Assembly: GCA_964549745.1 (NCBI GenBank)
Contig: CAZJWP010000002.1
Coordinates: 1 to 56,177, forward strand
DNA length: 56,177 nucleotides
Direction of reading: 5' to 3'
Source of the DNA: J089 sp964549745
GTDB lineage: Bacteria; Fidelibacterota; Marinisomatia; Marinisomatales; J089
Positions 8,215 to 17,086 of the stretch are shown here, piece by piece; position 1 is the first letter of the stretch; every line of letters begins with the position of its first letter. Below the pieces are notes generated by a model, which made no database searches, was not told where the DNA came from, and saw nothing but the letters and a program-made list of their open reading frames with translations. Position numbers and translations under genes: made by a program.

Positions 8215-8368
8215 CAGCGCTTACGCTTATTGTTAAATCAGTAGATTCGTTTAATACCGTCTAAAAAAGCACTAAACAAAGTCCCAAATTGTTGTATCAA
8301 TAGTGCGGGAAGTTTTGCCCTGTATCGTGCTTTAAAAGTATCTTCAATGCCAATGGAGAGCAAAAATC

Positions 8369-9181
8369 ATGCCTGAACATTCCCTGTACACTTCCCTATT
8401 TCGGGGATCGGCTTTTCCGCTGATAGCGGGGCCGTGTGTAATTGAAAATGCCGATCATGTACAACGAATGGCTGAAGCCATTCGCGATATTGCCGTTCCC
8501 CTGGGATTTAACTTTGTATTCAAAACGTCCTATGACAAGGCAAACCGTACTTCCATTGAATCGTATCGCGGTCCCGGCCTGGATGAAGGATTAAAAATTC
8601 TGGAAACTATCCGCCGCGATGTGGATGTTCCTGTTCTAACCGATGTACACACGCCCGCGGAGGCCCGAGCGGCTGCCCATGTTGTGGATTTTCTCCAGAT
8701 CCCGGCTTTTTTATGCCGGCAAACCGATCTTCTCGTCGCGGCGGCTAAAACCGGGAAGCCGGTGAATGTAAAAAAGGGACAGTTTTTAGCGCCTAAAAAG
8801 ATGAAAAGCATCGTGGGTAAACTGGAAACGTCCGGATGCAACGAAATCCTCCTGACGGAAAGAGGCAGTATGTTCGGGTATGATCGTCTGGTTGTGGATA
8901 TGACGGGTATTCCCATCATGCAAAGTACGGGCTATCCGGTGATTCTGGATGGGACTCACAGCGCTCAGGTTCCGGGGGAATCGGGCGGCACAACCGGAGG
9001 CGTAAGGGAATTTATTCCCACTTTAGTTCGGGCCGGAGTGGCAGCCGGTTGTGATGGTCTTTTCATGGAAGTTCATGATGATGTGGACCATGCTAAATCG
9101 GACAAGGCGACGCAATGGCCGCTGGATCAGTTGGAAGGGATTCTTCAATCGGTAAAACGAATTCGGGAAGCGTTGAGGTAA
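8369..9181 (+). CDS. kdsA: Kdo-8-phosphate synthase (metal-dependent class)
   Basis: The enzyme condenses phosphoenolpyruvate with arabinose 5-phosphate to give Kdo 8-phosphate. Its 270 residues form one TIM barrel. LIAGPCVIEN places a cysteine (C23) where the metal-dependent, Aquifex-like class has its metal ligand; the E. coli-like class has Asn there. KTSYDKANRTS, ERGSMFGYDRLVVD and DGTHSAQVPG are further family motifs. An SD-like GGAG precedes the ATG. The 154-bp leader contains an inverted AAAGCAC/GTGCTTT pair (8266-8272 and 8327-8333) of unknown meaning. kdsC follows 3 bp after the stop. Confidence 0.95.
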   Translation: MPEHSLYTSLFRGSAFPLIAGPCVIENADHVQRMAEAIRDIAVPLGFNFVFKTSYDKANRTSIESYRGPGLDEGLKILETIRRDVDVPVLTDVHTPAEARAAAHVVDFLQIPAFLCRQTDLLVAAAKTGKPVNVKKGQFLAPKKMKSIVGKLETSGCNEILLTERGSMFGYDRLVVDMTGIPIMQSTGYPVILDGTHSAQVPGESGGTTGGVREFIPTLVRAGVAAGCDGLFMEVHDDVDHAKSDKATQWPLDQLEGILQSVKRIREALR

Positions 9182-9184
9182 ACG

Positions 9185-9721
9185 ATGACGACAAAGAAAA
9201 AGGCGCAGGCCGTCAAAATGTTCATTCTGGATGTAGACGGAGTGTTTACGGACGGATCGATCTATCGCGGCGGCGGAAATACGGAATTGAAACGCTTCAA
9301 TGTATCGGATGGCGCCGGCATCGCTTTGGCGCGGGCGGCAGGCCTCCGGCTGGCGGTTATTTCCGGGCGCAAATCCATGGCCACCACGAGCCGTATGAAA
9401 GAACTGCGAATCACGGATGTGTACAACGGCACATTGAATAAAATACCGCCCTACGAAGCGCTGAAAAAAAAGTATGGATTGGAAGACCATGAGATTGCGT
9501 ATGCCGGTGACGATATCATTGACATTCCCGTGATGGAACGGGTAGCCATTCCCATCGCTGTAGCGAATGCCTATGACTCGGTTAAGGCCGTGGCTGTTTA
9601 TGTGACCGGCAAACGCGGGGGTGAAGGTGCCGTCCGGGAGGCCATCGACTGGTTGCTCCGGCAGCAGGACCGTTACGATGAAACACTGGCCAAACTTCGA
9701 TCGGAAATCGAACATTCCTGA
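9185..9721 (+). CDS. kdsC: Kdo-8-phosphate phosphatase (HAD family)
   Basis: This protein dephosphorylates Kdo 8-phosphate, the step between KdsA and KdsB. The 178-residue length fits the cap-less, tetrameric C0 HAD phosphatases. HAD motif I is LDVDGVFTDG (D16 nucleophile, D18 acid). Motif II Ser/Arg is in VISGRKS, and motif IV is in AGDDIIDIPV. It is packed between kdsA and lptC, as in many Gram-negatives. Confidence 0.93.
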   Translation: MTTKKKAQAVKMFILDVDGVFTDGSIYRGGGNTELKRFNVSDGAGIALARAAGLRLAVISGRKSMATTSRMKELRITDVYNGTLNKIPPYEALKKKYGLEDHEIAYAGDDIIDIPVMERVAIPIAVANAYDSVKAVAVYVTGKRGGEGAVREAIDWLLRQQDRYDETLAKLRSEIEHS

Positions 9722-9728
9722 GACGCAT

Positions 9729-10268
9729 ATGAGAGGAAGTTTTCGCGGCTTAATCCGGAGTGCTATCCTGTTTGTATTGGCCTGTTCATCCGTATCGGAA
9801 AACCAGAGTACGGACACCCGGGCCGGACGACCCGATCAGGAAAGCTGGGGCGTGATCATCACCATGACTGAATCCGGGGTGAAGCGTGCTGAAATTTCCG
9901 CGGATCATTTGCAAAAATTCAACGAACGCTACTACACTAATCTGGAAGGAAACGTTGTCGTGGATATGTACAACGAAGAGGCGGTTCACACCACCAAAAT
10001 ATTTTCGGATCGGGCCGAAGTAGACGAAAAGACGAATTTTATGCGGGCGATTAAAAACGTTGTGGTCCTCTCCGACAGCGGTGTAAATCTTTACACGGAC
10101 ACCCTGACCTGGGATCCGGATGAAGAAATGGTTTATACGGAAGATTCGGTGATGGTGACTACGGAGGAAAATGACACATTGTATGGAGTTGGATTTGAGT
10201 CCGATGCCAGACTGGACCATTGGACAATAGAAAAACCTTCAGGTGTGACCGGAAAAGCGTATGAGTGA
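9729..10268 (+). CDS. lptC: LPS export protein LptC, lipoprotein-like variant
   Basis: The protein has 179 residues when started at the ATG at 9729, 7 bp after kdsC. An earlier in-frame start would run inside kdsC. LptC bridges the LptBFG extractor to the periplasmic LPS path. A single LptC/OstA-type beta-jellyroll (about 40-175) shows repeated segments such as AEISADHLQKF and NLYTDTLTWDP. The N-terminus ends in a lipobox (LFVLAC, C19), so it is probably a lipoprotein rather than the bitopic form known in E. coli. The gene overlaps lptB by 8 bp, which supports the assignment. Confidence 0.85.
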   Translation: MRGSFRGLIRSAILFVLACSSVSENQSTDTRAGRPDQESWGVIITMTESGVKRAEISADHLQKFNERYYTNLEGNVVVDMYNEEAVHTTKIFSDRAEVDEKTNFMRAIKNVVVLSDSGVNLYTDTLTWDPDEEMVYTEDSVMVTTEENDTLYGVGFESDARLDHWTIEKPSGVTGKAYE

Positions 10269-10998
10269 CACGAAACTTGTTTTGGGGGCGGATGGACTGC
10301 ATAAGAAGTACGGAAGCCGATGGGTAGTTCAGGATGTATCCATTCGGGTTGAAAAAGGAGAGATCGTTGGATTGCTGGGACCGAACGGTGCGGGAAAAAC
10401 CACCACCTTTTATATGATTACGGGAATGATCAAACCCAACCAGGGCGAAATTTTCATCAATGACCGAAAAATCACGGAAGAGCCCATGTATAAACGGGCG
10501 CGGATGGGAATCGGTTATCTGGCCCAGGAACCGTCGATCTTTGGAAAACTTTCCGTGGAAGAAAACTTGCTGCTGATTCTGGAAACGACACGACTTTCCA
10601 AAAAAGAACAGCACGAAAAAATGGAACAATTACTGAATGACCTGTCAATCCAGCATATTCGTAAAAATAAGGGAAGCAATCTTTCCGGCGGTGAACGGCG
10701 GCGGGTGGAAATCTGCCGTACATTGGCTATGGACCCCGACTTTATTCTGTTAGACGAACCATTCGCCGGTGTCGACCCGATTGCTGTGGAAGACATCCAA
10801 TCTATTGTACATGGTTTAAAAGACAGGGATATTGGTGTGCTGATCACAGATCACAATGTGCGGGAAACCCTGTCCATTACAGATCGCTCCTATCTCCTGT
10901 TTGACGGACGAATTCTCAAGACCGGAACATCCGATGAGTTGGCAAACGATCCGGAAGCCCGCCGACTTTATCTGGGCGCCAAATTCCGCTTAGACTGA
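10261..10998 (+). CDS. lptB: LPS export ABC transporter ATPase
   Basis: The 245-residue ATPase powers LPS extraction from the inner membrane by the LptFG permease. Walker A (GPNGAGKTT), Q-loop (YLAQEPSIFG), signature (LSGGERRR), Walker B (DFILLDEPFAGVDP) and the switch His (ITDHNVRET) are all present. The LAQEPSIF and GVDPIAVEDIQ stretches are characteristic of LptB. LptF and LptG are not in this window. Confidence 0.95.
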   Translation: MSDTKLVLGADGLHKKYGSRWVVQDVSIRVEKGEIVGLLGPNGAGKTTTFYMITGMIKPNQGEIFINDRKITEEPMYKRARMGIGYLAQEPSIFGKLSVEENLLLILETTRLSKKEQHEKMEQLLNDLSIQHIRKNKGSNLSGGERRRVEICRTLAMDPDFILLDEPFAGVDPIAVEDIQSIVHGLKDRDIGVLITDHNVRETLSITDRSYLLFDGRILKTGTSDELANDPEARRLYLGAKFRLD

Positions 10999-11002
10999 TC
11001 CC

Positions 11003-12349
11003 ATGCCGCAACTGGAACAGAAACTCGTCCAAAAGCAGGTTCTGACCCCTCAGCAGATCCTCCAGGCCAGTCTGTTGCAATTGAATGCCATCAATCTGGA
11101 GGTGAAAATTCTGGAGGAGCTGGAAACAAACCCGGTTCTGGAAGAAGTGGAACCGCCCAATGAACCGGATGAACCGGAAACACCGGGCGATGATTCCCTG
11201 GACACGATGGAAGATCCGGATGAATACGAACCGTCTAATTTATATAATCTGTCACGGGAGCCGATGGATTTACCGATTCCCGATCGACAGGATTTTATTG
11301 AAGGTCTGATCGACCAATTGAATTTATACAACCTTTCGGATGACAAACGCCACATGGCGGAAGAGATTCTCTGGAATCTGAATAATCGCGGTTATTTAGG
11401 CGTGGATATTGAGTTAATCGCTGATCGCTATGAAATGACCGTGGACCAATTGGAACCGGTGTTGAAGATTGTACACCAACTTGACCCACCCGGGATCGGG
11501 GCCAGGGATTTGCAGGAGTGTTTGTTGATCCAATTGGCAGACGAGCATGATACATTGGCATATGAAATCGTTCGGCATCATTTTGACGATTTAGCGCATA
11601 AACGTTTTGAAGCGATTCAAAAAAAAACAGAATGCAGCCGGGATGATCTGGCGGTAGCGTTGGAACGGATTGCCGATTTGAATCCCACGCCCGGAGAAGG
11701 TTTCATACAGGAAAAGACCGATATTGTGGTTCCGGACCTGATCGTGTGGGAACAAGACGGGAAATGGATGATCCAGGTCTATGACAGCGGTATCCCGGAA
11801 TTGCGTGTCAATCCGGACTATATCGCTTTATTCGAAGAATCATCCAATGAATCCACAGATACACGGAAATACATCAAAGGACACATCGATTCGGCTAATT
11901 GGTTTATCCAGGCGATCCGTCAGCGTCGGCAGACCATGCGCCGCGTGATGCGCGCAATCATCGATCGGCAACCGGAATTTTTCGCCGGTCAGGTGGATCG
12001 GCTCCGGCCGATGAAGTTGCAGGATATCGCCGATGCGATTGGGATGGATATATCCACCATCAGCCGGTCCACGCGCGGAAAATATGTTGATACACCTTAC
12101 GGCGTTTATGAACTCAAATCGTTTTTTACGGAAGGAATGACCTTCAATGACGGTCGAACGGTGAGCAATCACCAAATCAAACAAACCTTAAAATTGTTGA
12201 TTGAAGCGGAAGATAAACATCATCCGCTCAATGACGAACTTTTGGTTGGGAAATTAAAAGAAGCGGGTTACCCTGTGGCACGCAGGACGGTGGCCAAATA
12301 CCGGGAGTTATTGGGATTTCCGGTGGCACGTCTGCGGCGACAGCTGTAA
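11003..12349 (+). CDS. rpoN: RNA polymerase sigma-54 factor
   Basis: Sigma54 recognises -24/-12 promoters and needs AAA+ activators. The 448-residue protein has the Gln-rich region I (QQILQASLLQLN), an acidic region II (about 50-85), the core-binding domain, the HTH (LQDIADAIGMDISTISRS) and the C-terminal RpoN box (ARRTVAKYRELLGF). It lies 4 bp after lptB, the conserved lptB-rpoN order. Its presence is relevant to the sigma54 activator encoded at 23987 in the same window. Confidence 0.95.
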   Translation: MPQLEQKLVQKQVLTPQQILQASLLQLNAINLEVKILEELETNPVLEEVEPPNEPDEPETPGDDSLDTMEDPDEYEPSNLYNLSREPMDLPIPDRQDFIEGLIDQLNLYNLSDDKRHMAEEILWNLNNRGYLGVDIELIADRYEMTVDQLEPVLKIVHQLDPPGIGARDLQECLLIQLADEHDTLAYEIVRHHFDDLAHKRFEAIQKKTECSRDDLAVALERIADLNPTPGEGFIQEKTDIVVPDLIVWEQDGKWMIQVYDSGIPELRVNPDYIALFEESSNESTDTRKYIKGHIDSANWFIQAIRQRRQTMRRVMRAIIDRQPEFFAGQVDRLRPMKLQDIADAIGMDISTISRSTRGKYVDTPYGVYELKSFFTEGMTFNDGRTVSNHQIKQTLKLLIEAEDKHHPLNDELLVGKLKEAGYPVARRTVAKYRELLGFPVARLRRQL

Positions 12350-12368
12350 TTCGGAAAGGAAACACACT

Positions 12369-13355
12369 ATGGCGACTAAACGCATTATCATCGGGAACAC
12401 CGAGATCAAAGTTCCCATGCGCCTGTTTACATTAGGAGTTTTACCCATTGTGCTCATTGTATTGGGCCTCTGGCTGGCCACCGGGTTTTATACCGTTGGC
12501 CCGGATGAAGTGGGTGTAATTCGGACATTTGGGAAAGCCACACGAGTTGTGGGCCCCGGGCTCCGGTTTCATTTTCCCTACCCCATCGAGGTAGCGGACA
12601 CACCTAAAGTGACAGAAGTAAAACGGATCGAAATTGGATTCCGAACTACCGGCAAGAACCAGTACAAAAAAATGGACCTGGAAAGTCAGATGCTTACCGG
12701 GGATGAAAACATCGTCGATGCTGAAATCATTGTTCAATACAAGATCAAAGATGCGGAAAAATACCTGTTCAATTTTGTAAAACCGGAAATCACCGTGCGG
12801 GAAGCAGCGGAAGCCACCCTCCGAACGGTCATTGGCCGGCACAGGATTGATGAAGCGCTGACCAGCGGGAAATCCATGATCCAGCAGGAAACCAAAGACC
12901 TGCTTCAAGAGATTATGGATAAATATGGAACCGGTATTCAAATCGTAGCAGCACAGCTGCAAGATGTATCGCCGCCGGCTGAAGTGGTGGATGCCTTTAA
13001 GGATGTAGCCTCCGCTAAAGAAGACAAAAACCGCAAGATCAACCTGGCGGAAGGATACCAGAACGATGTGATCCCAAAGGCACGAGGAGAAGCACAGGCC
13101 ATGATCCGGGACGCGGAAGGATATCGGGAAGCGCGGATCAAACGGGCCGAAGGTGACTCATCAAAATTTGCCGCTGTTCTGAAGGAATATCGTCTGGCCA
13201 AGGATATTACCCGAAAGCGGCTGTATCTGGAATCAATGGAAGAAATCCTTCCGAATATCCAAAAATTCATTATCCCGGATGGGAAGGACGGTAATCTGCT
13301 CAATTTATTAAATCTGGGAGCGTCGAACCCGGCCTCAAAAGGAGGTGACCAATGA
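12369..13355 (+). CDS. hflK: FtsH-modulating SPFH protein HflK
   Basis: The 328-residue protein has one N-terminal membrane span (about 20-42) and a periplasmic SPFH/prohibitin domain starting at YTVGPDEVGVIRTFGK. A long Glu/Ala/Arg-rich coiled coil follows (about 215-290). HflK and HflC form the cage that encloses FtsH and limits its proteolysis. The stop overlaps the start of hflC by 4 bp, which supports the pair. A GGAAAGGA site precedes the ATG. Confidence 0.93.
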   Translation: MATKRIIIGNTEIKVPMRLFTLGVLPIVLIVLGLWLATGFYTVGPDEVGVIRTFGKATRVVGPGLRFHFPYPIEVADTPKVTEVKRIEIGFRTTGKNQYKKMDLESQMLTGDENIVDAEIIVQYKIKDAEKYLFNFVKPEITVREAAEATLRTVIGRHRIDEALTSGKSMIQQETKDLLQEIMDKYGTGIQIVAAQLQDVSPPAEVVDAFKDVASAKEDKNRKINLAEGYQNDVIPKARGEAQAMIRDAEGYREARIKRAEGDSSKFAAVLKEYRLAKDITRKRLYLESMEEILPNIQKFIIPDGKDGNLLNLLNLGASNPASKGGDQ

Positions 13356-14200
13356 AACGGACTATTATTGCATTGATCGTACTGGCCGTGATCGTGATCT
13401 GGACAACGATTTTCAAAGTGGATATGACCGAACAAGTGGTCATTCTCCAGTTCGGACGACCGATCCGCACAATCCAGGAACCGGGATTAAATTTCAAACT
13501 TCCGGCACCCTTTCAGACGGCAACATTCTTTGATAAACGTTTGCTTGAATACGATGTACCACCGGAAGAGATTCTCAGTAAAGATAAGAAAACCCTGATC
13601 GTGGACAATTATGTGCGCTGGAAAATCGAAGATCCGTTGAAATTCCTGAAAACCGTTCAAGCCATTCCAAATGCAGTCATGCGACTGGATGACATCGTCT
13701 ATTCCGAACTGCGCCAGGAATTGGGTACACATGACATGGTGGAGATCATTACCCAGAACCGGGAATTGATCATGGATAAAGTAACCAAAGCCAGCAACAA
13801 ACAGACGGTGGATTACGGTATCAAAGTGGTGGATGTGCGCATCCGTCGTGTCGATTTACCTCAGGCAAATGAAAAGTCCATCTATGCACGAATGGAAGCG
13901 GAACGGAAACGCCAGGCCAACCAATTCCGATCCGAAGGTGACGAGGAAGCACAAAAAATCCGCGCTGAAACCGATAAACAGAAAACGATCATTCTCGCGG
14001 ATGCCTATAAGCAGTCTGAACAAGCCCGGGGTGAAGGTGATGCCAGGGCAACAACCATTTATGCCAAAGCTTACTCAGCCGATCCTGATTTTTACCAGTT
14101 TGTCCGTACGTTGGATGCTTACAAAAAAGTGATTGATGACAAGACAACATTGGTACTGCCGGCCAATTCGGAACTGTTCGACTTACTGGAAAAGAAATAA
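13352..14200 (+). CDS. hflC: FtsH-modulating SPFH protein HflC
   Basis: The 282-residue partner of HflK has an N-terminal membrane anchor (about 3-20), an SPFH domain opening with MTEQVVILQFGRPI, and the HflC-typical VVDVRIRRVDLPQANEKSIY followed by a coiled coil (MEAERKRQANQFRSEGDEEA). It is translationally coupled to hflK (ATGA overlap). The AGGAGGTGA site that serves it lies within the end of hflK. Confidence 0.93.
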   Translation: MKRTIIALIVLAVIVIWTTIFKVDMTEQVVILQFGRPIRTIQEPGLNFKLPAPFQTATFFDKRLLEYDVPPEEILSKDKKTLIVDNYVRWKIEDPLKFLKTVQAIPNAVMRLDDIVYSELRQELGTHDMVEIITQNRELIMDKVTKASNKQTVDYGIKVVDVRIRRVDLPQANEKSIYARMEAERKRQANQFRSEGDEEAQKIRAETDKQKTIILADAYKQSEQARGEGDARATTIYAKAYSADPDFYQFVRTLDAYKKVIDDKTTLVLPANSELFDLLEKK

Positions 14201-14236
14201 CACAACTCCGGCCAGACCGGATTTTTAAAGGGAAAC

Positions 14237-14773
14237 ATGAAGATTAGATCAACAACCATCTTGGGTGTTCGTCGTAAGAGTTCAGTAGCCATGGGTGGAG
14301 ACGGCCAGGTTACTTTCGGCGATATGGCCCTGAAACAAAAAGCGGTGAAAGTCCGGAAGATTGAATCGGAGAAAAATGTGATTCTGGGTGGATTCGCCGG
14401 CGCCGCCGCCGACGCCATGACGTTGTTCGATAAATTCGAACAAAAACTGGAGGAGCATTCCGGTGATCTCCGGCGGGCGGTGGTGGAACTGGCCAAGGAA
14501 TGGCGGATGGACAAGATGCTCCGAAACCTGGATGCCCTGTTAGCCTTGATGGACAAGAAATACAGTTTCATCGTGTCCGGAGACGGAAATGTCATCGAAC
14601 CGGATGGCCCCATTGTGGCCATCGGTTCCGGCGGCGGCTTTGCTCAATCAGCGGCCACAGCTTATTTGAAAGACACCAAGCTGGAGGCGAATGAAATTGT
14701 CCGAAAATCACTGAAAATCGCCTCCGAACTCTGTATTTATACAAACGATTCTTTGACGGTACTTGACTTATGA
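14237..14773 (+). CDS. hslV: HslV proteasome-like peptidase
   Basis: HslV is the Ntn-hydrolase chamber of the HslUV ATP-dependent protease. The reading frame begins MKIRSTTILGVRRK, so removal of five residues exposes catalytic Thr6. GDGQVTFGDMALK and IGSGGGFAQSAATAYL are family signatures. Its 178 residues are normal. hslU starts within its last codon (ATGA overlap). Confidence 0.95.
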   Translation: MKIRSTTILGVRRKSSVAMGGDGQVTFGDMALKQKAVKVRKIESEKNVILGGFAGAAADAMTLFDKFEQKLEEHSGDLRRAVVELAKEWRMDKMLRNLDALLALMDKKYSFIVSGDGNVIEPDGPIVAIGSGGGFAQSAATAYLKDTKLEANEIVRKSLKIASELCIYTNDSLTVLDL

Positions 14774-16113
14774 CCGATACTGTACTGACACCGAAGCAAA
14801 TTGTTCGGGAATTGAATAAATATATTGTCGGGCAAACCAAAGCCAAACGGGCGGTCGCCATTGCCCTGCGGAATCGCTGGCGGAGGCAACAGGCACCGGA
14901 AGCTATCCGCGATGAAATTCTGCCGAACAATATTATCTTGATCGGGTCCACCGGCGTGGGGAAAACGGAAATTGCCCGCCGGTTGGCGAACCTGGCGCAC
15001 GCCCCGTTCATCAAAGTGGAGGCCAGCAAATTCACGGAAGTAGGCTATGTGGGACGCGACGTAGAATCCATGATCCGTGATCTGATGGACCAATCCGTGA
15101 ACATTGTACGACAGGAAATGGAAGCTGTGGTGGAAGACAAGGCGATCACCATGGCTCAGGAACGATTGCTTGAACTCCTTTTTCCAATCGAAGACAAATT
15201 GAAACACCGGACGCCGGAAATGGAAGAACGGTACGAACGAAATCGTAAACGCCTGATGGAAAAGCTGGAGAACGGAGAATTTGAGGATCATTTGGTGGAG
15301 CTGGACCTTCCCCGCGATCCCACACCTAATATGCAGGTGTTCGGCATTGGCGGTATGGAAGACATCGGACTTCAAATTAAAGATATGATGTCCAACATTA
15401 TGCCGGGGCAAAAGAAGCGTAGGAAAATGACGGTAGAAGAAGCACGGGAACAACTGATCGAAAGTGAAGCTCAGAAACTCATCGACCAGGATGAGGTCAT
15501 CCGGATTGCCCTGGACCGGGTGGAAAATAACGGAATCGTTTTTCTGGACGAGATCGACAAGATCACCGGAACTGATTCCTCCGCCGGGCCGGATGTAAGC
15601 CGGGAAGGTGTCCAGCGCGATCTGTTGCCGATCGTGGAAGGAAGCACGGTTCCTACCAAGTATGGAATGGTGTCCACCGATCATGTCCTGTTCATCGCTG
15701 CCGGAGCTTTTCATGTAGCCACACCATCGGATATGATTCCGGAGCTGCAAGGCCGGTTTCCCATCCGCGTTGAAATGGACAACCTGTCCACCCGGGATTT
15801 TGTAAAGATTCTCACCCACCCAAAATCAGCGCTAATCAAACAGTATAAAGCATTGCTGGAAGCCGAAGACGTCACCCTGGAATTCGATACATCGGCAATC
15901 AAAGCGATTGCCCGAATTGCCACCGATGTAAATCAACGGACGGAAAACATCGGCGCCCGGCGTTTACATACGATAATGACCACTTTGTTGGACGAATACT
16001 TGTTTGATACCAAGGGAAAAAACGGGAACACGATTACCATTACCCGTGAAATTGTAGAAGATAAACTGACCGACATTGCGGAGGACGTGGACCTGAGTCG
16101 GTACATTCTATAG
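14770..16113 (+). CDS. hslU: HslU AAA+ unfoldase
   Basis: The 447-residue ATPase unfolds substrates for HslV. It opens with the HslU-type LTPKQIVRELNKYIVGQ. Walker A is GSTGVGKTEIARRLA and the pore loop is VGYVGRDVES. The intermediate I-domain covers about 105-240, Walker B is IVFLDEIDKI, and sensor 2 is TENIGARRLHTIM. The C-terminus ends LSRYIL, as expected for the tail that inserts into HslV. It is followed by argF 8 bp downstream. Confidence 0.96.
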   Translation: MTDTVLTPKQIVRELNKYIVGQTKAKRAVAIALRNRWRRQQAPEAIRDEILPNNIILIGSTGVGKTEIARRLANLAHAPFIKVEASKFTEVGYVGRDVESMIRDLMDQSVNIVRQEMEAVVEDKAITMAQERLLELLFPIEDKLKHRTPEMEERYERNRKRLMEKLENGEFEDHLVELDLPRDPTPNMQVFGIGGMEDIGLQIKDMMSNIMPGQKKRRKMTVEEAREQLIESEAQKLIDQDEVIRIALDRVENNGIVFLDEIDKITGTDSSAGPDVSREGVQRDLLPIVEGSTVPTKYGMVSTDHVLFIAAGAFHVATPSDMIPELQGRFPIRVEMDNLSTRDFVKILTHPKSALIKQYKALLEAEDVTLEFDTSAIKAIARIATDVNQRTENIGARRLHTIMTTLLDEYLFDTKGKNGNTITITREIVEDKLTDIAEDVDLSRYIL

Positions 16114-16121
16114 GAGAGGAA

Positions 16122-17048
16122 ATGACCAAGGATTTTCTGCACATTACCGATTTCTCAAAAGAAGAAATTCTGGCCACCCTGGATCTGGCCCGGGAAGTAA
16201 AAGCGAAGTTTCGGAAACGAGAGACCTATAAACCGTTCGCAAACCGGAGTCTGGCCATGATCTTTGCCAAACCCAGCGCGAGGACCCGGGTGTCTTTTGA
16301 GACCGGGTTCACGTGGATGGGCGGCCACGCTTTGTATCTGGGTCCCAACGATATCGGGATCGGGAAACGAGAAGCGGTCAAAGACATTGCCCGGGTATTC
16401 AGCCGCTACAATGATGTAATCATGGCGCGGTTGTTTGCCCATGAACACATGACTGAATTGGCAAAACATGCCGCCATCCCGGTGGTCAATGGTCTCACCG
16501 ATTACAACCATCCCTGCCAGATCATGGCCGATATTCTGACCGTTCTGGAGCATCGGGGAAATTTGGATAATCTAAAAGTCGTTTACGTTGGTGATGGAAA
16601 TAACGTAACCCACTCCTGGCTGCGGTTGGCTGCGCGGTTGCCATTTCATTTTGTCTGTGCCTGTCCGGAAGGATATGAACCGGACGCTGAAACAGTGAAA
16701 CTGGCCGAAGCGAACAACGGCTCACAAGTTGAAATTTCACATGATCTGGTAGCAGCCGTGAAAGATGCGGATGTGGTTTACACCGATGTATGGGCATCCA
16801 TGGGACAAAAGGATGAAGCGGAAAAGCGCGGTAAAATCTTTAAGCCGTTTCAGGTAAATGAAACGGTGATGGAATCCGCCGGAAAACAGGCTTTGTTCAT
16901 GCATTGCCTCCCGGCCGAACGGGAACGGGAAGTGACCGACGGTGTGATGGAAGCACCGTATTCCATTGTATTTGACGAAGCGGAAAATCGCATGCACGCT
17001 CAAAATGCCATTATGCTGACACTGGCAAAATATTCAGGAATGATCTAA
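16122..17048 (+). CDS. argF: Ornithine carbamoyltransferase
   Basis: The enzyme makes citrulline from ornithine and carbamoyl phosphate in arginine synthesis. The 308-residue length fits. KPSARTRVSFETGF is the carbamoyl-phosphate motif (SxRTR), HPCQIMADILT is the second, DVWASMGQ is the ornithine-side SMG loop, and MHCLPAERE holds the catalytic Cys. The last motif has Glu where many OTCs have His (HCLPAHRG), a modest deviation. An AGGAGAGGAA site precedes the ATG. It is the last gene of the plus-strand block and faces a minus-strand gene. Confidence 0.9.
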   Translation: MTKDFLHITDFSKEEILATLDLAREVKAKFRKRETYKPFANRSLAMIFAKPSARTRVSFETGFTWMGGHALYLGPNDIGIGKREAVKDIARVFSRYNDVIMARLFAHEHMTELAKHAAIPVVNGLTDYNHPCQIMADILTVLEHRGNLDNLKVVYVGDGNNVTHSWLRLAARLPFHFVCACPEGYEPDAETVKLAEANNGSQVEISHDLVAAVKDADVVYTDVWASMGQKDEAEKRGKIFKPFQVNETVMESAGKQALFMHCLPAEREREVTDGVMEAPYSIVFDEAENRMHAQNAIMLTLAKYSGMI

Positions 17049-17074
17049 AAAAAAGACAAGGAAGCGGTTCGCTT
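17048..17074 (-). terminator. Weak terminator between argF and the GH5 gene
   Basis: AAGCG (17062-17066) and CGCTT (17070-17074) form a short hairpin. On the minus strand it is followed by CCTTGTCTTTTTTTT, a usable terminator for the GH5 gene. The stem is only 5 bp, so the call is tentative. Confidence 0.4.
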
Positions 17075-17086
17075 ATGCTGGTCCTA

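Noticed and set aside
8266..8333. AAAGCAC/GTGCTTT inverted pair upstream of kdsA as a riboswitch
   Set aside because: A 7-bp stem over a 54-base loop with no recognisable aptamer features. It is mentioned only in the kdsA entry.
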